From: Chlorogloeopsis sp. ULAP01
GTDB taxonomy: Bacteria > Cyanobacteriota > Cyanobacteriia > Cyanobacteriales > Nostocaceae
Direction of reading: 5' to 3'
Length of the DNA stretch: 64,000 nt
Assembly: GCF_030381805.1 (NCBI RefSeq)
Contig: NZ_JAUDRH010000008.1
Location: 1-64,000, forward strand
This document shows positions 53,564-62,253 of this stretch, in pieces. The position numbers and the translations under genes are program-made. Below the pieces are notes generated by a model. It was not told where the DNA came from and did not search any database. It worked only from the letters and a program-made list of their open reading frames with translations. Position 1 is the stretch's first letter, and each line of letters opens with the position of its first letter.

Positions 53564-53611
53564 AAAATACACAGCGATCGCCTCCACTACAATCATGCGA
53601 TCGCTCTTTAA
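53564..53611 (+). repeat. 48-bp direct repeat, right copy
   Basis: Same sequence as 51564-51611 apart from one base. It ends where the stop codon of the amidohydrolase gene begins (53612). The two copies enclose the GH5 gene and its leader. Confidence 0.85.
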
Positions 53612-55009
53612 TCACAAACCCATCACAGAACGATAATGGGGTTGAATTTGGGCAACGGTTGGAGACAGGCGCTGAGTATGCCATTGACTGTGGTTAAATA
53701 ATTCTTGCCGCAAATTATCAACATCAATTGTTGTGACTTTCCCATCAACAACAATTGGTTTGCCATTTACCCATGCGCTATCAACTACATTACTAGGACG
53801 CCCTAAAACTAGTAAACCAATTGGATCTGTACGCGGTAGCAATGATAAGTTGGTGAGGTCATACATTACCAAATCAGCTTTTTTACCAACGCTGAGGCAA
53901 CCAAGTTGATCAGCCATATTCAATCCTTTGGCACCGCCTAAAGACGCCATTTCTACCGCCTGTCGGGGTGTAATCCAGTGCTGATAATCTAAGTCAGTGA
54001 TGTTGTGTAAGATAGAACCAATTTTGATTGCTTCTAGTAAATCTTGAGAGTCGTTGCTAGAGGCACCGTCACAGCCAAAAGTCACGTTTACTCCAGCCTG
54101 ACGATATTTTAAAATTGGGGCAATGCCACTGCCCAAACGCAGGTTGCTTAAGGGGTTGTGAACGACAGTAGATTGAGTTTCACTAAGGATGGAAATGTCG
54201 CGATCGCTCAAGTGAACGCAATGGGCTAGGGTGGTGCGATAGTCTAAAAAACCGATACGTTTGAGATGGGTAACAGCAGTGCAACCGTATTTTTCTTGGG
54301 CGAGCTTTTCTTGGGCTTTAGTTTCCAACAAGTGGGAATGACGGCAAAGATTATACTTTTCGCTTAACTCAATACATCCCGTAAATAAAGCATCAGAACA
54401 GAGTTGAATCCCCGTAGGAGCCACTAAAATACTAATACCCTCCTCTGGACGATGAAATTGCTTTACCGCCTCTTCAATCACTGCCAGCGTGGCTTGAGTC
54501 GGGCGAAAATAAGGCTCATGGTTTTGTTGAGTTTCCCCCGAAGGAATGCCAGCAGTTAAAGATTCGTCTTGAATTAGGGGTGCAACAAAAGCACGAACAC
54601 CAACTTCTTGGTAAGCACGAACTGCTGTAGCGATGGTTTCCAACTCTTTGCCGGGAATCAACACTAGATGATCTACGACGCTTGTGCCGCCAGAAAGTAG
54701 AGTTTCTACTGCCGTTCCCAAAGCACTTAGGTAAACTTTCTCTAGATCTAGAGGTGCAAAATCGTAAAGTTCTGCCAGCCATAATTCTAGGGGCAACATT
54801 GACATTATCCCCCGTTGCCACATTTCCGATGAGTGGGTATGGGCGTTGAAAAATCCCGGCAGTAGTAGTTTATTTTCACCGTTAATTTGGCTGCCTACAA
54901 TATCAAGATTCGGTGCAATGGCAGTAATAGTGCCGTTTACAACCTGTACATCAACAGTGGCGTAACTATCCTCAACAGGAATTAAAACATTCTTAATTGT
55001 AAAGCTCAC
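53612..55009 (-). CDS. amidohydrolase (TRZ/ATZ-type deaminase family)
   Basis: A 465-residue metal-dependent hydrolase. PGFFNAHTHSSEMWQRG gives the HxH pair, HSHLLET the third histidine, TLAHCVHL the fourth and FGCDGASSND the metal-binding Asp. These are the features of the TRZ/ATZ and SAH/guanine deaminase group, which remove amino or chloro groups from purine- or triazine-like rings. The likely substrate is an N-heterocycle. It is divergent from the isochorismatase-like gene with 83 bases between. Confidence 0.88.
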   Translation of the reverse strand: MSFTIKNVLIPVEDSYATVDVQVVNGTITAIAPNLDIVGSQINGENKLLLPGFFNAHTHSSEMWQRGIMSMLPLELWLAELYDFAPLDLEKVYLSALGTAVETLLSGGTSVVDHLVLIPGKELETIATAVRAYQEVGVRAFVAPLIQDESLTAGIPSGETQQNHEPYFRPTQATLAVIEEAVKQFHRPEEGISILVAPTGIQLCSDALFTGCIELSEKYNLCRHSHLLETKAQEKLAQEKYGCTAVTHLKRIGFLDYRTTLAHCVHLSDRDISILSETQSTVVHNPLSNLRLGSGIAPILKYRQAGVNVTFGCDGASSNDSQDLLEAIKIGSILHNITDLDYQHWITPRQAVEMASLGGAKGLNMADQLGCLSVGKKADLVMYDLTNLSLLPRTDPIGLLVLGRPSNVVDSAWVNGKPIVVDGKVTTIDVDNLRQELFNHSQWHTQRLSPTVAQIQPHYRSVMGL

Positions 55010-55092
55010 AATTTTAACCTTAATTAAGTAATGACACGTTACAGAAGAAATTCACGCTAAAAAGTAAAGCATGGTGTTGAGTGTTGCAATGT

Positions 55093-55863
55093 ATGAATTT
55101 ACCTCTTCGGCAATTAGGAGTTCCACCAAATGCTTGGGCAGTCAATCAGGCGATCGCAGATATTACTCGTCCTCCCTTAAACCCACAACCCGTTATCTTA
55201 TCAACAGAAACCAAATCCCTGCGCCTTGATTTAGCAAAAGCTGCCATTCTCGTCATCGATATGCAAAACGATTTTTGCCACCCTGATGGCTGGTTAGCGC
55301 ATATTGGTGTAGATGTTACCCCGGCACGTCAACCGATAAAACCTTTACAAAACTTACTACCAGAACTGCGGGTAGTTGGTGTTCCCGTAATTTGGTTAAA
55401 TTGGGGTAATCGCCCTGACTTACTCAATATTAATGCAGGGTTACGTCACGTCTACAACCCCACAGGCGAAGGCGTCGGATTGGGCGATCCGCTACCTAGT
55501 AATGGTGCTCAGGTACTAATGGCTGGTAGTTGGGCAGCAGCAGTAATAGACGAGCTAAAACAACTACCAGAGGATATTCGCGTCGATAAATACCGCATGA
55601 GCGGTTTTTGGGATACTCCCTTAGACAGTATCCTGAGGAACATAGGCAGAACAACACTATTTTTTGCTGGTGTCAATGCCGATCAATGTGTCATGGCTAC
55701 TTTACAAGATGCTAACTTTTTAGGATACGACTGCATACTAGTCCAAGATTGTACTGCCACAACTTCTCCTGAGTATTGTTGGTTAGCAACTTTATATAAC
55801 GTCAAGCAGTGTTTTGGATTTGTTACACATTCAGAAGCTATTTTAAAGGCAATTAATGGTTAG
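55093..55863 (+). CDS. isochorismatase-family cysteine hydrolase
   Basis: About 256 residues from the ATG at 55093 (GTG and TTG codons 12 and 9 bases earlier are alternatives). AILVIDMQNDFCHPDG holds the catalytic Asp, a Lys is present in VDKYRMSGFWDTPLD, and the nucleophile Cys in FAGVNADQCVMATLQDA. RutB-like and N-carbamoylsarcosine-type amidases share this pattern, so it probably releases ammonia from an amide or ureido compound. With the divergent amidohydrolase and the downstream cupin it suggests a short nitrogen-scavenging route. Confidence 0.88.
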   Translation: MNLPLRQLGVPPNAWAVNQAIADITRPPLNPQPVILSTETKSLRLDLAKAAILVIDMQNDFCHPDGWLAHIGVDVTPARQPIKPLQNLLPELRVVGVPVIWLNWGNRPDLLNINAGLRHVYNPTGEGVGLGDPLPSNGAQVLMAGSWAAAVIDELKQLPEDIRVDKYRMSGFWDTPLDSILRNIGRTTLFFAGVNADQCVMATLQDANFLGYDCILVQDCTATTSPEYCWLATLYNVKQCFGFVTHSEAILKAING

Positions 55864-56053
55864 TAGGGGAGGCAGCGCGTTGCCGGGGTTCCCCCGGTTG
55901 TAGCGACTGCCGTGCGGGTTTAGAAGATAAGTTATCAGTTTGAACGGCAAGATTATCAGCAAAACCCACCCGTACAGTAGTTAGTGGTTAATGACTAATA
56001 ACTAATAACTAATGATCAATGACTAATGACAAATAACCAATGACTAAAAACAT
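55864..56053. repeat. compound repeat plus short tandem repeat
   Basis: A short GC cassette (55871-55911, ends GGCAG and GACTGCC) sits before GCGGGTTTAGAAGATAAGTT, whose arm is matched by AAACCCAC (to 55969) and CCCGTACAGTAG. Then a degenerate ACTAATGACTAATAAC tandem repeat (about 55980-56045) runs to the cupin start codon. Confidence 0.65.
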
Positions 56054-56506
56054 ATGATAAATTCTTGTGTTATTCCTGTTGTCAAATCTCCCAAAGATTA
56101 CCAAGCGTATCGCATCAGTCCCCATGATACAAATCGCTTGGCGATAGTGTTCGATCCAGCAATTGCTAATACTTCTTTGACGTGTTGTGTAGAAATTTTT
56201 GATATTGGTGGCAAAACACCTCCAAACCGTCATCAATTAGCGGTAGAAATGTTTTTTGTTCTCAAAGGAGAAGGCAGAGCAAGCTGTGATGGCAAAAGTA
56301 TGCCGATAAAAGCCGGAGATAGCTTATTAGTCCCTGCCACAGGTACTCATGTAATTGAAAATACTGGTTCGGGACGTTTGTATACTTTAACTATTATGGT
56401 TCCCAATGAAGATTTTGCTGAGTTAATTCGTAGTGGCACACCTGTAGAATTAGATGCAGAAGATATGGCGGTGCTTGGTAGGTTAGATGCCTTGATGCCA
56501 TGTTGA
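56054..56506 (+). CDS. cupin-domain protein
   Basis: A 150-residue single-domain cupin. Motif 1 reads PPNRHQLAVEMFFVLKGEGR (with H and E) and motif 2 is PAGTGTH-like: VPATGTHVIENTG, with the metal-binding His. The substrate is unknown; small cupins often bind or oxidise small molecules, or stabilise an unstable intermediate. It is downstream of the isochorismatase-like gene and upstream of the CocE hydrolase, in the same direction. Confidence 0.82.
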   Translation: MINSCVIPVVKSPKDYQAYRISPHDTNRLAIVFDPAIANTSLTCCVEIFDIGGKTPPNRHQLAVEMFFVLKGEGRASCDGKSMPIKAGDSLLVPATGTHVIENTGSGRLYTLTIMVPNEDFAELIRSGTPVELDAEDMAVLGRLDALMPC

Positions 56507-56556
56507 AGATGTTGACAACTACAGATAAATCACAGATTAGGTAAGATGAAATAATT

Positions 56557-57032
56557 TTCGACCACAGATGAACACAGATAAACACAGATATATTTGTAAT
56601 TTGCTCGATATATCTGTGTATATATATGGTTTAATTTATCGCATAAACCTCTTAATTTCTACTTTAGGATTGCCGAAGTTCATGAGCAAACATACTCTAA
56701 GCTGAGAGGCTTTTAGGTAGCTCAAACACTGAGCAAAATTATCATCATCTAAAGCTCTAACCGCTTTAAGTCCCACCAGTACGCATTCTTCTACCAGCAA
56801 GTCAACAAAATATTCTCCCACCACAATGCCATCATATAGTATTTGTATTTTGTATTGTTGTTTTACCTAGAACCGTGCCTTTCGTAATTCATGAGCCAAA
56901 GCATTTTCATACACCTTTTCCAAAAATCCAGCACCCAAAACATTACTTACGGTATACGCACAGCCAATAATCTTCCGCGTAATTAATTCTATCTAATTCA
57001 TCTGTGTCCATCTGTGTCCATCTGTGGTCGAA
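56557..57032. mobile_element. inverted-repeat unit around a GxxExxY pseudogene
   Basis: The left end TTCGACCACAGATGAACACA (56557-) and right end CCATCTGTGGTCGAA (to 57032) are parts of inverted arms of about 35 bases, built on the word CATCTGTGT, with 30 of 33 core bases matching. They enclose the broken GxxExxY gene and nothing else. The size (476 bases) and structure suggest a unit that moved as a whole, although no transposase is encoded. Confidence 0.6.
56636..56992 (-). pseudogene. GxxExxY-family gene with in-frame stop and no start
   Basis: The minus-strand frame reads ELITRKIIGCAYTVSNVLGA, then GFLEKVYENALAHELRKARF, then a TAG (56867-56869), then VKQQYKIQILYDG and on through VLVGLKAVRALDDDNFAQCL to KVEIKRFMR. 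GAGFLEKVY is the family's G-x-x-E-x-x-Y motif. The codon where the start ATG is expected is ATA. An in-frame stop lies just upstream. The gene is therefore disabled at two points. GxxExxY proteins have no settled function. Confidence 0.8.
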
Positions 57033-57055
57033 TTATTAATCTTTCCATCATACCC

Positions 57056-58690
57056 ATGCTCAAAATCCTTCCCAAACAAACCACGTCCATGTACACTCGC
57101 GACGGAGTACGCTTGGATGCAGATATTTACCGCCCCGAAGCCGATGAAAAATTTCCCGTATTGTTGATGCGACAACCCTATGGCAGGGCGATCGCTTCTA
57201 GTGTTGTCTACGCTCATCCAACTTGGTACGCATCTCACGGTTATATTGTCGTGATTCAAGATGTACGCGGGCGCGGTACTTCTGGAGGCGAATTCAAACT
57301 ATTTGCCCACGAAATTGCTGATGGTGAAGATACAGTCAATTGGGCTGCCAATTTACCTGGCAGTAATGGCACAGTCGGGATGTATGGCTTTTCTTATCAA
57401 GGCATGACTCAACTATATGCCGCCGCTGCCAAACCATCAGCCCTAAAAACAATTTGTCCGGCGATGATTGGCTACGATTTATATGCTGATTGGGCTTATG
57501 AAGGTGGAGCATTCTGTTTGCAAAATAATCTTGCTTGGGCAATTCAATTAGCTACAGAAACCGCCCGGTTGAACAGAGATGAAAAAACTTATCAAGCTTT
57601 ATATGCCGCTTCTCAAAATTTGCCTTTGTACGATCCCATTCCTACGCAACCAGAAGTCCTGAAAAACTTTGCTCCTGATTCGTTTTATCACGAATGGTTA
57701 AATCATTCCCAACCTAATGAATATTGGGAAAAACTTTCACCCAAAACATCCTTGAAAAATGTAGATTTACCAATGTTCCATATTGGTGGATGGTTTGATA
57801 ATTATTTACGCGGCACTCTGAATTTATATCAAGATATGACAGCGCGGAGTCAATATCGCCAACAACTTTTAATCGGGCCTTGGTGTCACTTGCCTTGGGG
57901 GCGTAAAGTTGGTGAAGCTGATTTTGGAGCTAATGCCATCAGTCCTGTAGATAGGATGCAGATATGCTGGTTTGACCAATTTCTCAAAGGAATAAACACA
58001 GGTTTGTCAGAACAAATGCCTGTTTGGTTATTTGAAATGGGAAGTAACAACTGGCAGGGTTTTCCCACCTTTCCTGAATTTGACCACAAATCCTATTTTT
58101 TGTCAAGCTATGGACTTGTGAGTGTTCGGGAAGATGAAGGCGTTTTGACCACCACTTGTCCAGAACATAGTGTTGATGATGTGTTAGTTCACGATCCTTG
58201 GCGACCAGTTCCTTCCCTGGGCGGTCATGCAGCAATACCTGCGGGTGTATTTGAGCGATCGCATATTGATAGCCGTACAGATGTCTTAACTTACACTAGC
58301 GAACCTCTAGAATCTGACTTGCATTTAGCAGGTGATGTAGTAGTAGCAATTTTGTGTGGGGCTGATAAACCAAGCTTTGATTTATGTGCTGTCATCTCGC
58401 AAGTATATCCCGACGGTAGAGTTTACAATTTGACGCAAGGTTATCTGCGTTGTCGAGGTGGCATGAATCAGGTGACTAGAAAAATTCAATTGCAGGCGAC
58501 TTGTGCGCGAATTCCTCAAGGTAATGCCTTACGCCTAAGTCTGAGCGCTGCCTGTTTTCCAGCCTATGCCATGAATCATGGTAATCATTCAGCATTTGGT
58601 ATCGATGCACAAACAATTACATTAAAGGTGAGTTCTGGGGGTGCTTCCCTTTCCCAAGTATTGTTACCAGTAGTGGCGCGAACTGGCTAA
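57056..58690 (+). CDS. CocE/NonD-family hydrolase
   Basis: About 544 residues from the ATG at 57056; upstream in-frame codons belong to the repeat arm. N-terminal alpha/beta-hydrolase: PVLLMRQPYGRA, VIQDVRGRGTSGG, and the nucleophile elbow MYGFSYQGMTQLYAA with Ser. GGWFDNYLRGTLNLY carries the Asp and GPWCHLPWG the His. The C-terminal jelly roll (about 360-544) is typical of X-Pro dipeptidyl-peptidase/CocE esterases. Family members cut esters or amides of bulky molecules; the neighbourhood suggests an amide. It is the last gene of the nitrogen-compound group. Confidence 0.9.
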   Translation: MLKILPKQTTSMYTRDGVRLDADIYRPEADEKFPVLLMRQPYGRAIASSVVYAHPTWYASHGYIVVIQDVRGRGTSGGEFKLFAHEIADGEDTVNWAANLPGSNGTVGMYGFSYQGMTQLYAAAAKPSALKTICPAMIGYDLYADWAYEGGAFCLQNNLAWAIQLATETARLNRDEKTYQALYAASQNLPLYDPIPTQPEVLKNFAPDSFYHEWLNHSQPNEYWEKLSPKTSLKNVDLPMFHIGGWFDNYLRGTLNLYQDMTARSQYRQQLLIGPWCHLPWGRKVGEADFGANAISPVDRMQICWFDQFLKGINTGLSEQMPVWLFEMGSNNWQGFPTFPEFDHKSYFLSSYGLVSVREDEGVLTTTCPEHSVDDVLVHDPWRPVPSLGGHAAIPAGVFERSHIDSRTDVLTYTSEPLESDLHLAGDVVVAILCGADKPSFDLCAVISQVYPDGRVYNLTQGYLRCRGGMNQVTRKIQLQATCARIPQGNALRLSLSAACFPAYAMNHGNHSAFGIDAQTITLKVSSGGASLSQVLLPVVARTG

Positions 58691-58742
58691 AGTAAAGTGT
58701 TGCAAATTAAATAGAAGGTTGTTTGTCAGTAACCACATCTGC

Positions 58743-59150
58743 TCAAGTGTGAGCTCCTTTGATTTCAAGCATTGGAGAATCGACATCTAAAAGCCAATTT
58801 TCATCAATAAATTCCAGATTTTCATCATAAACAAGAATCAACTCGCCTACCTTTTGAGCATTATCACTTAGTGCCTGTGTGGCATCAACAGCAGCAGTTA
58901 GGAGGATAAACTTTAGTTTTAGAAAGCGTTCTTTGTTAGTAACACCGATAGAACTACCGATTAATTCAGCTTTTAGACTACGAGGGAAAGTAATTGTTTC
59001 ATAATATTCATCCTGCTCATCCCAGTAACCGCAAACTTTATAATCACATTTTTCAAGATGTTCTTTAACAAGGATGTTAGCATTTATATTTTCTAATATT
59101 TCAGTTAAATCTTGCCAAACTTGGTGATTTTTTAATTCGAGTCTTGTCAT
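58743..59150 (-). CDS. acidic protein, possible immunity protein
   Basis: A 135-residue acidic soluble protein (many Glu and Asp; YWDEQDEYYETITFPRSL, ELILVYDENLEFIDENWLL). I do not recognise a family. It follows the gene at 59163 by 12 bases on the same strand. A small basic protein followed by a small acidic one is the usual order for a toxin domain and its immunity protein. The idea is an inference from size, charge and order. Confidence 0.55.
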   Translation of the reverse strand: MTRLELKNHQVWQDLTEILENINANILVKEHLEKCDYKVCGYWDEQDEYYETITFPRSLKAELIGSSIGVTNKERFLKLKFILLTAAVDATQALSDNAQKVGELILVYDENLEFIDENWLLDVDSPMLEIKGAHT

Positions 59151-59162
59151 ACTTATTCGGGA

Positions 59163-59471
59163 TTAATGTTCTGTTACAAAACCGGGGAAGTGTAAAACTC
59201 CATCAATAAATTTTGCATGAAACCGTCGATCGCCGCCTTTACCTAATACCTTGGATTTCAAATCGTAGCCTTCTTCTTGAGAAGGAACCAGCCCAATATT
59301 ACCGCGTATGGGTACTTGACCTTTCTCAATAGCTTTTAAATGTTTGCCTTTTTGATCGTATTTTAATCCCAACCTTATTTGCTCGCTAGCAAATGAAATT
59401 TGCAGACCATTGGTTGAAAAATATACAATGTCTGGTTTAACATCTGCCCAATTATTGGGTAAGGCTTCCAT
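59163..59471 (-). CDS. small basic protein, possible toxin C-terminal domain
   Basis: A 102-residue basic protein. It opens MEALPNNWADVKPDIVYFST and ends GKGGDRRFHAKFIDGVLHF. The last part (HAKFIDG) looks like the end of a compact domain such as those at the C-termini of polymorphic toxins; no secretion domain precedes it. The family is unknown to me. It is cotranscribed with the acidic gene at 58743. The alternative is an ordinary pair of hypothetical proteins. Confidence 0.5.
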   Translation of the reverse strand: MEALPNNWADVKPDIVYFSTNGLQISFASEQIRLGLKYDQKGKHLKAIEKGQVPIRGNIGLVPSQEEGYDLKSKVLGKGGDRRFHAKFIDGVLHFPGFVTEH

Positions 59472-59561
59472 TTAACTTACTACTGATATAATCAAAACAA
59501 TATTTATTTGAATTCAGTAAAAGTTATCCCAGTGGATGAGAGTAACAAAATCCTAACTTCG

Positions 59562-60329
59562 CTATTCTTCATAAATCATTTTTCTAGTCATCCCACCATC
59601 AATGACAAAATTTTGCCCGGTGATAAATTCTGCTGCATCAGAAATTAAATACTTAACCATAGAAGAAACATCCTCTGGCTTTCCAACTCGCCCTGACGGA
59701 TGCTGATGATGATCAATTTCTTTTAATTGAGGCTTTGTTCTTAGTCTCGACTTACGCCATTCACTCACCTCAATCCATCCGGGACTGATACAATTGACTC
59801 GAATATCTGATCCAAGACTAATAGCTAAAGCATGAGTTAAAGCAACAATGCCCCCTTTGGAAGCAGAATAGGCTTCTGTATTTTTCTCTGATTGTAAGGC
59901 ACGAGTCGAGGCTATATTCACGATCGCTCCTTTTGATTGACGCAAGTATGGAATGGCATACTTAGACATCAAAAAACAACCAGTCAGATTGGTTTGTATG
60001 ACTTTGTGCCAATCATCTAATGATAAATCTTCAACCGGGCCGTTATCTGGTTGAGCAATACCAGCATTGTTAACAAGTCCATCAATACGTTGAAACCTAT
60101 TCACAACGGTTTCTATACATTGTCTGACAGAATTTTCTTGAGAAACATCGGTTTCCACAAATAACAAAGCGGCTTCAAAATTGTTGAACTCTTGCAGGCA
60201 TTCCTCTCCAGCTTCACGATCTATATCGGCGATCGCAATCTGGTAACCGCACTCAAGCAAACTTAAGCTAATACATTTGCCAATACCTTGTGCGCCACCC
60301 GTCACGATTATGGTTTGATTTTTTGCCAT
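59562..60329 (-). CDS. short-chain dehydrogenase/reductase
   Basis: A 255-residue SDR. The cofactor loop is TGGAQGIGKCIS, then NNAGIAQ, the catalytic IVNIAST and Tyr-Lys as YSASKGG, and the C-terminal ISPGWIEVSEW. It uses NAD(P)H to oxidise or reduce a hydroxyl or keto group. It starts six bases after the P450 gene, so both come from one message; the pair could hydroxylate a lipid or terpenoid and then oxidise the alcohol. Confidence 0.92.
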   Translation of the reverse strand: MAKNQTIIVTGGAQGIGKCISLSLLECGYQIAIADIDREAGEECLQEFNNFEAALLFVETDVSQENSVRQCIETVVNRFQRIDGLVNNAGIAQPDNGPVEDLSLDDWHKVIQTNLTGCFLMSKYAIPYLRQSKGAIVNIASTRALQSEKNTEAYSASKGGIVALTHALAISLGSDIRVNCISPGWIEVSEWRKSRLRTKPQLKEIDHHQHPSGRVGKPEDVSSMVKYLISDAAEFITGQNFVIDGGMTRKMIYEE

Positions 60330-60335
60330 CTTTAA

Positions 60336-61715
60336 TTATTGTGCGATCGCTTCACTTCTAACTTTAGGGTATTGTGACACCTTTGCTGTTACTACCATCC
60401 GTACACCACCAGCAGGTGTGGTAGTAACACCACGGCGAACCGGGCATACAGGATGGTTATCTGCTAAAGATAGTTGCCAGCGTGACAAAATTGTTGCCAA
60501 CACAAGTTTCATTTCATACATGGCAAAAGCCATACCCAGACAGCGACGGTTGCCACCTCCAAAGGGCAAATATTCATAAGGTGAAAATTGCCGTTCTAAA
60601 AAGCGCTCCGGTTTGAATTGTTTTGGCTCTGGGTATATATCTTCGCGGTGGTGAATTAAATAAATACAAGGGGAAAATCTTGTACCAGCTTCAAAGTCAT
60701 AACCCATTACCTGAAATGGTGCTTGTAAAATCCGAGAGAAGGTAAACAAAGCGATCGGATAAATCCGCAGAGTTTCTTGGCATACTGCTGTCAGATAGGG
60801 CAGGCGAGTAATTTCACTAGCATCTTTATCCTCACCAATACTCTCTAATTCCCTAAGAAGTTTGTCACGAACTGTCGGCAGTTTGTGAATCCAATACAAT
60901 GCCCATGCTAAGGCAGAAGCGGTGGTTTCATGTCCTGCAAACAGCAAAGTCATCAACTCATCACGTAGTTCTCGATCCGTCATTGGCTGCCCCGCTTCGT
61001 CACGAGCTGACATCATTAAACTGAGGATATCTTCACCATTCAAGTGAGGCTGTTGCCGCCGTTCCTGAATCTCAGCGTAAATGAGTTTGTTAACTTGTTC
61101 CCGTTTGCGCACAAATTGTCCCCACGGACTCCACGCACCTAAATCTTTTTGCAGCGCCTTTACAAACAGGAAGCTAGATTTTAAAGGTGAATCGAAAGTA
61201 TCCAACATTCCACTGAGAAAGCGTTGCAGTTCCTCAAAACGCTCTCCCTCATCAATGCCAAAAACAGCCTTAAGGATAACTCGCAAGGAAATTTTTTGCA
61301 TGGTAGGACGGGCAATGAAAGACTTGCCAACAGTCCAGTCGCTTGTAACTTGCTCAGTAATCTCACAAATCAATTTGCCATAAGCCCGCATTCTTTCTCC
61401 ATGGAAAGCAGGGTTCAACAATCGCCGCTGACTTTGATGGCGATCGCTATCTAGCAACAGCATTGAATCATCTCCTACTAACGGATGTAATAATTGATTG
61501 GCAGATCCAGACTTAAACACTTTCGGATCAGCAGCCATAATCTCTTGAATTGCCTGTGGATGACTCAAGACTACAAATTGACCAAGACCAATTAATTTTG
61601 ATAAAAAGATATCGCCATAGCGCTTTTGATACTCTTCTAGAGTTTCTAAAGGGCGAAAGAGTGTTAGACTTAGCTGTATCAGTGGGGGTATATTCGGCCC
61701 ATCAGAAAGTTTCAT
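60336..61715 (-). CDS. cytochrome P450
   Basis: A 459-residue P450. The I-helix oxygen-binding motif is LFAGHETTASALAW, the ExxR is ETLRIYP, and the haem loop FGGGNRRCLGMAFA has the ligand Cys. The length and PxRF segment (KPERFLERQF) are normal. The sequence resembles the CYP110-like group of filamentous cyanobacteria that hydroxylate fatty acids or terpenes, which is a family-level impression. No redox partner is adjacent. It heads a two-gene operon with the SDR. Confidence 0.93.
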   Translation of the reverse strand: MKLSDGPNIPPLIQLSLTLFRPLETLEEYQKRYGDIFLSKLIGLGQFVVLSHPQAIQEIMAADPKVFKSGSANQLLHPLVGDDSMLLLDSDRHQSQRRLLNPAFHGERMRAYGKLICEITEQVTSDWTVGKSFIARPTMQKISLRVILKAVFGIDEGERFEELQRFLSGMLDTFDSPLKSSFLFVKALQKDLGAWSPWGQFVRKREQVNKLIYAEIQERRQQPHLNGEDILSLMMSARDEAGQPMTDRELRDELMTLLFAGHETTASALAWALYWIHKLPTVRDKLLRELESIGEDKDASEITRLPYLTAVCQETLRIYPIALFTFSRILQAPFQVMGYDFEAGTRFSPCIYLIHHREDIYPEPKQFKPERFLERQFSPYEYLPFGGGNRRCLGMAFAMYEMKLVLATILSRWQLSLADNHPVCPVRRGVTTTPAGGVRMVVTAKVSQYPKVRSEAIAQ

Positions 61716-61965
61716 AATAGTTTGAAATTTAGTTTATTTATATTTTCTCCACTATAGCAATATAGCAATTTAAAATGCAGATTTCCGACTTCTTTGAGAA
61801 GTCAGTAATCTGATTTTTCATACTTGATACTTGATAATGTAAATAATTTAAAATATAAAATAAAGTAGTTAATTTTTGCTCTACTTGTTGAGTATATTAT
61901 AATTAAAAATCATTCAATACTTTATATACGTTGGCAATAAAAATCAAAAAATGAAAAAATATCTG

Positions 61966-62081
61966 ATACCAATTCTCTGTAAAGCCACACATTATTTTGA
62001 CCCCTCCCAACCTCCCCTTGCCAAGGGGAGGTGCCGCAGGCGGTGGGGTTATTTATATGTGTCTTCATATAGAAATGGTAT
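61966..62081 (+). mobile_element. 116-bp MITE-like element, copy C
   Basis: ATACCAATTCTCTGTAAAG at the left and CTTCATATAGAAATGGTAT at the right are inverted. The interior shares CCCCTCCCAACCTCCCCTTG and GTGCCGCAGGCGGTGGGG with copies A and B, but the arms have diverged. No open frame inside. The flanking gap has no gene. Confidence 0.75.
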
Positions 62082-62152
62082 GAGTAGATAGATATAATTA
62101 AAATTTCATTCCTTAAACAATAGAGAAAATAATCTTTTTCCTTCTGCCTCTG

Positions 62153-62225
62153 GGCAGTCGCACTCGACGCGCTTAACCCGCAAGGGCGCACTGGCTCCGC
62201 AAAGCACTAGCTCCGCAACGCGCTG
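62153..62225 (-). repeat. GC-rich cassette, reverse copy
   Basis: It starts GGCAGTCGCACTCGACGCGC and continues TTAACCC, the exact reverse complement of 8173-8199. It sits within a pyrimidine-rich CTTCTGCCTCTG / TCTGCCTCCTGCC context, again interrupting another low-complexity sequence. Confidence 0.7.
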
Positions 62226-62253
62226 CTCTCTGCCTCCTGCCTTAGAGAAGTTT

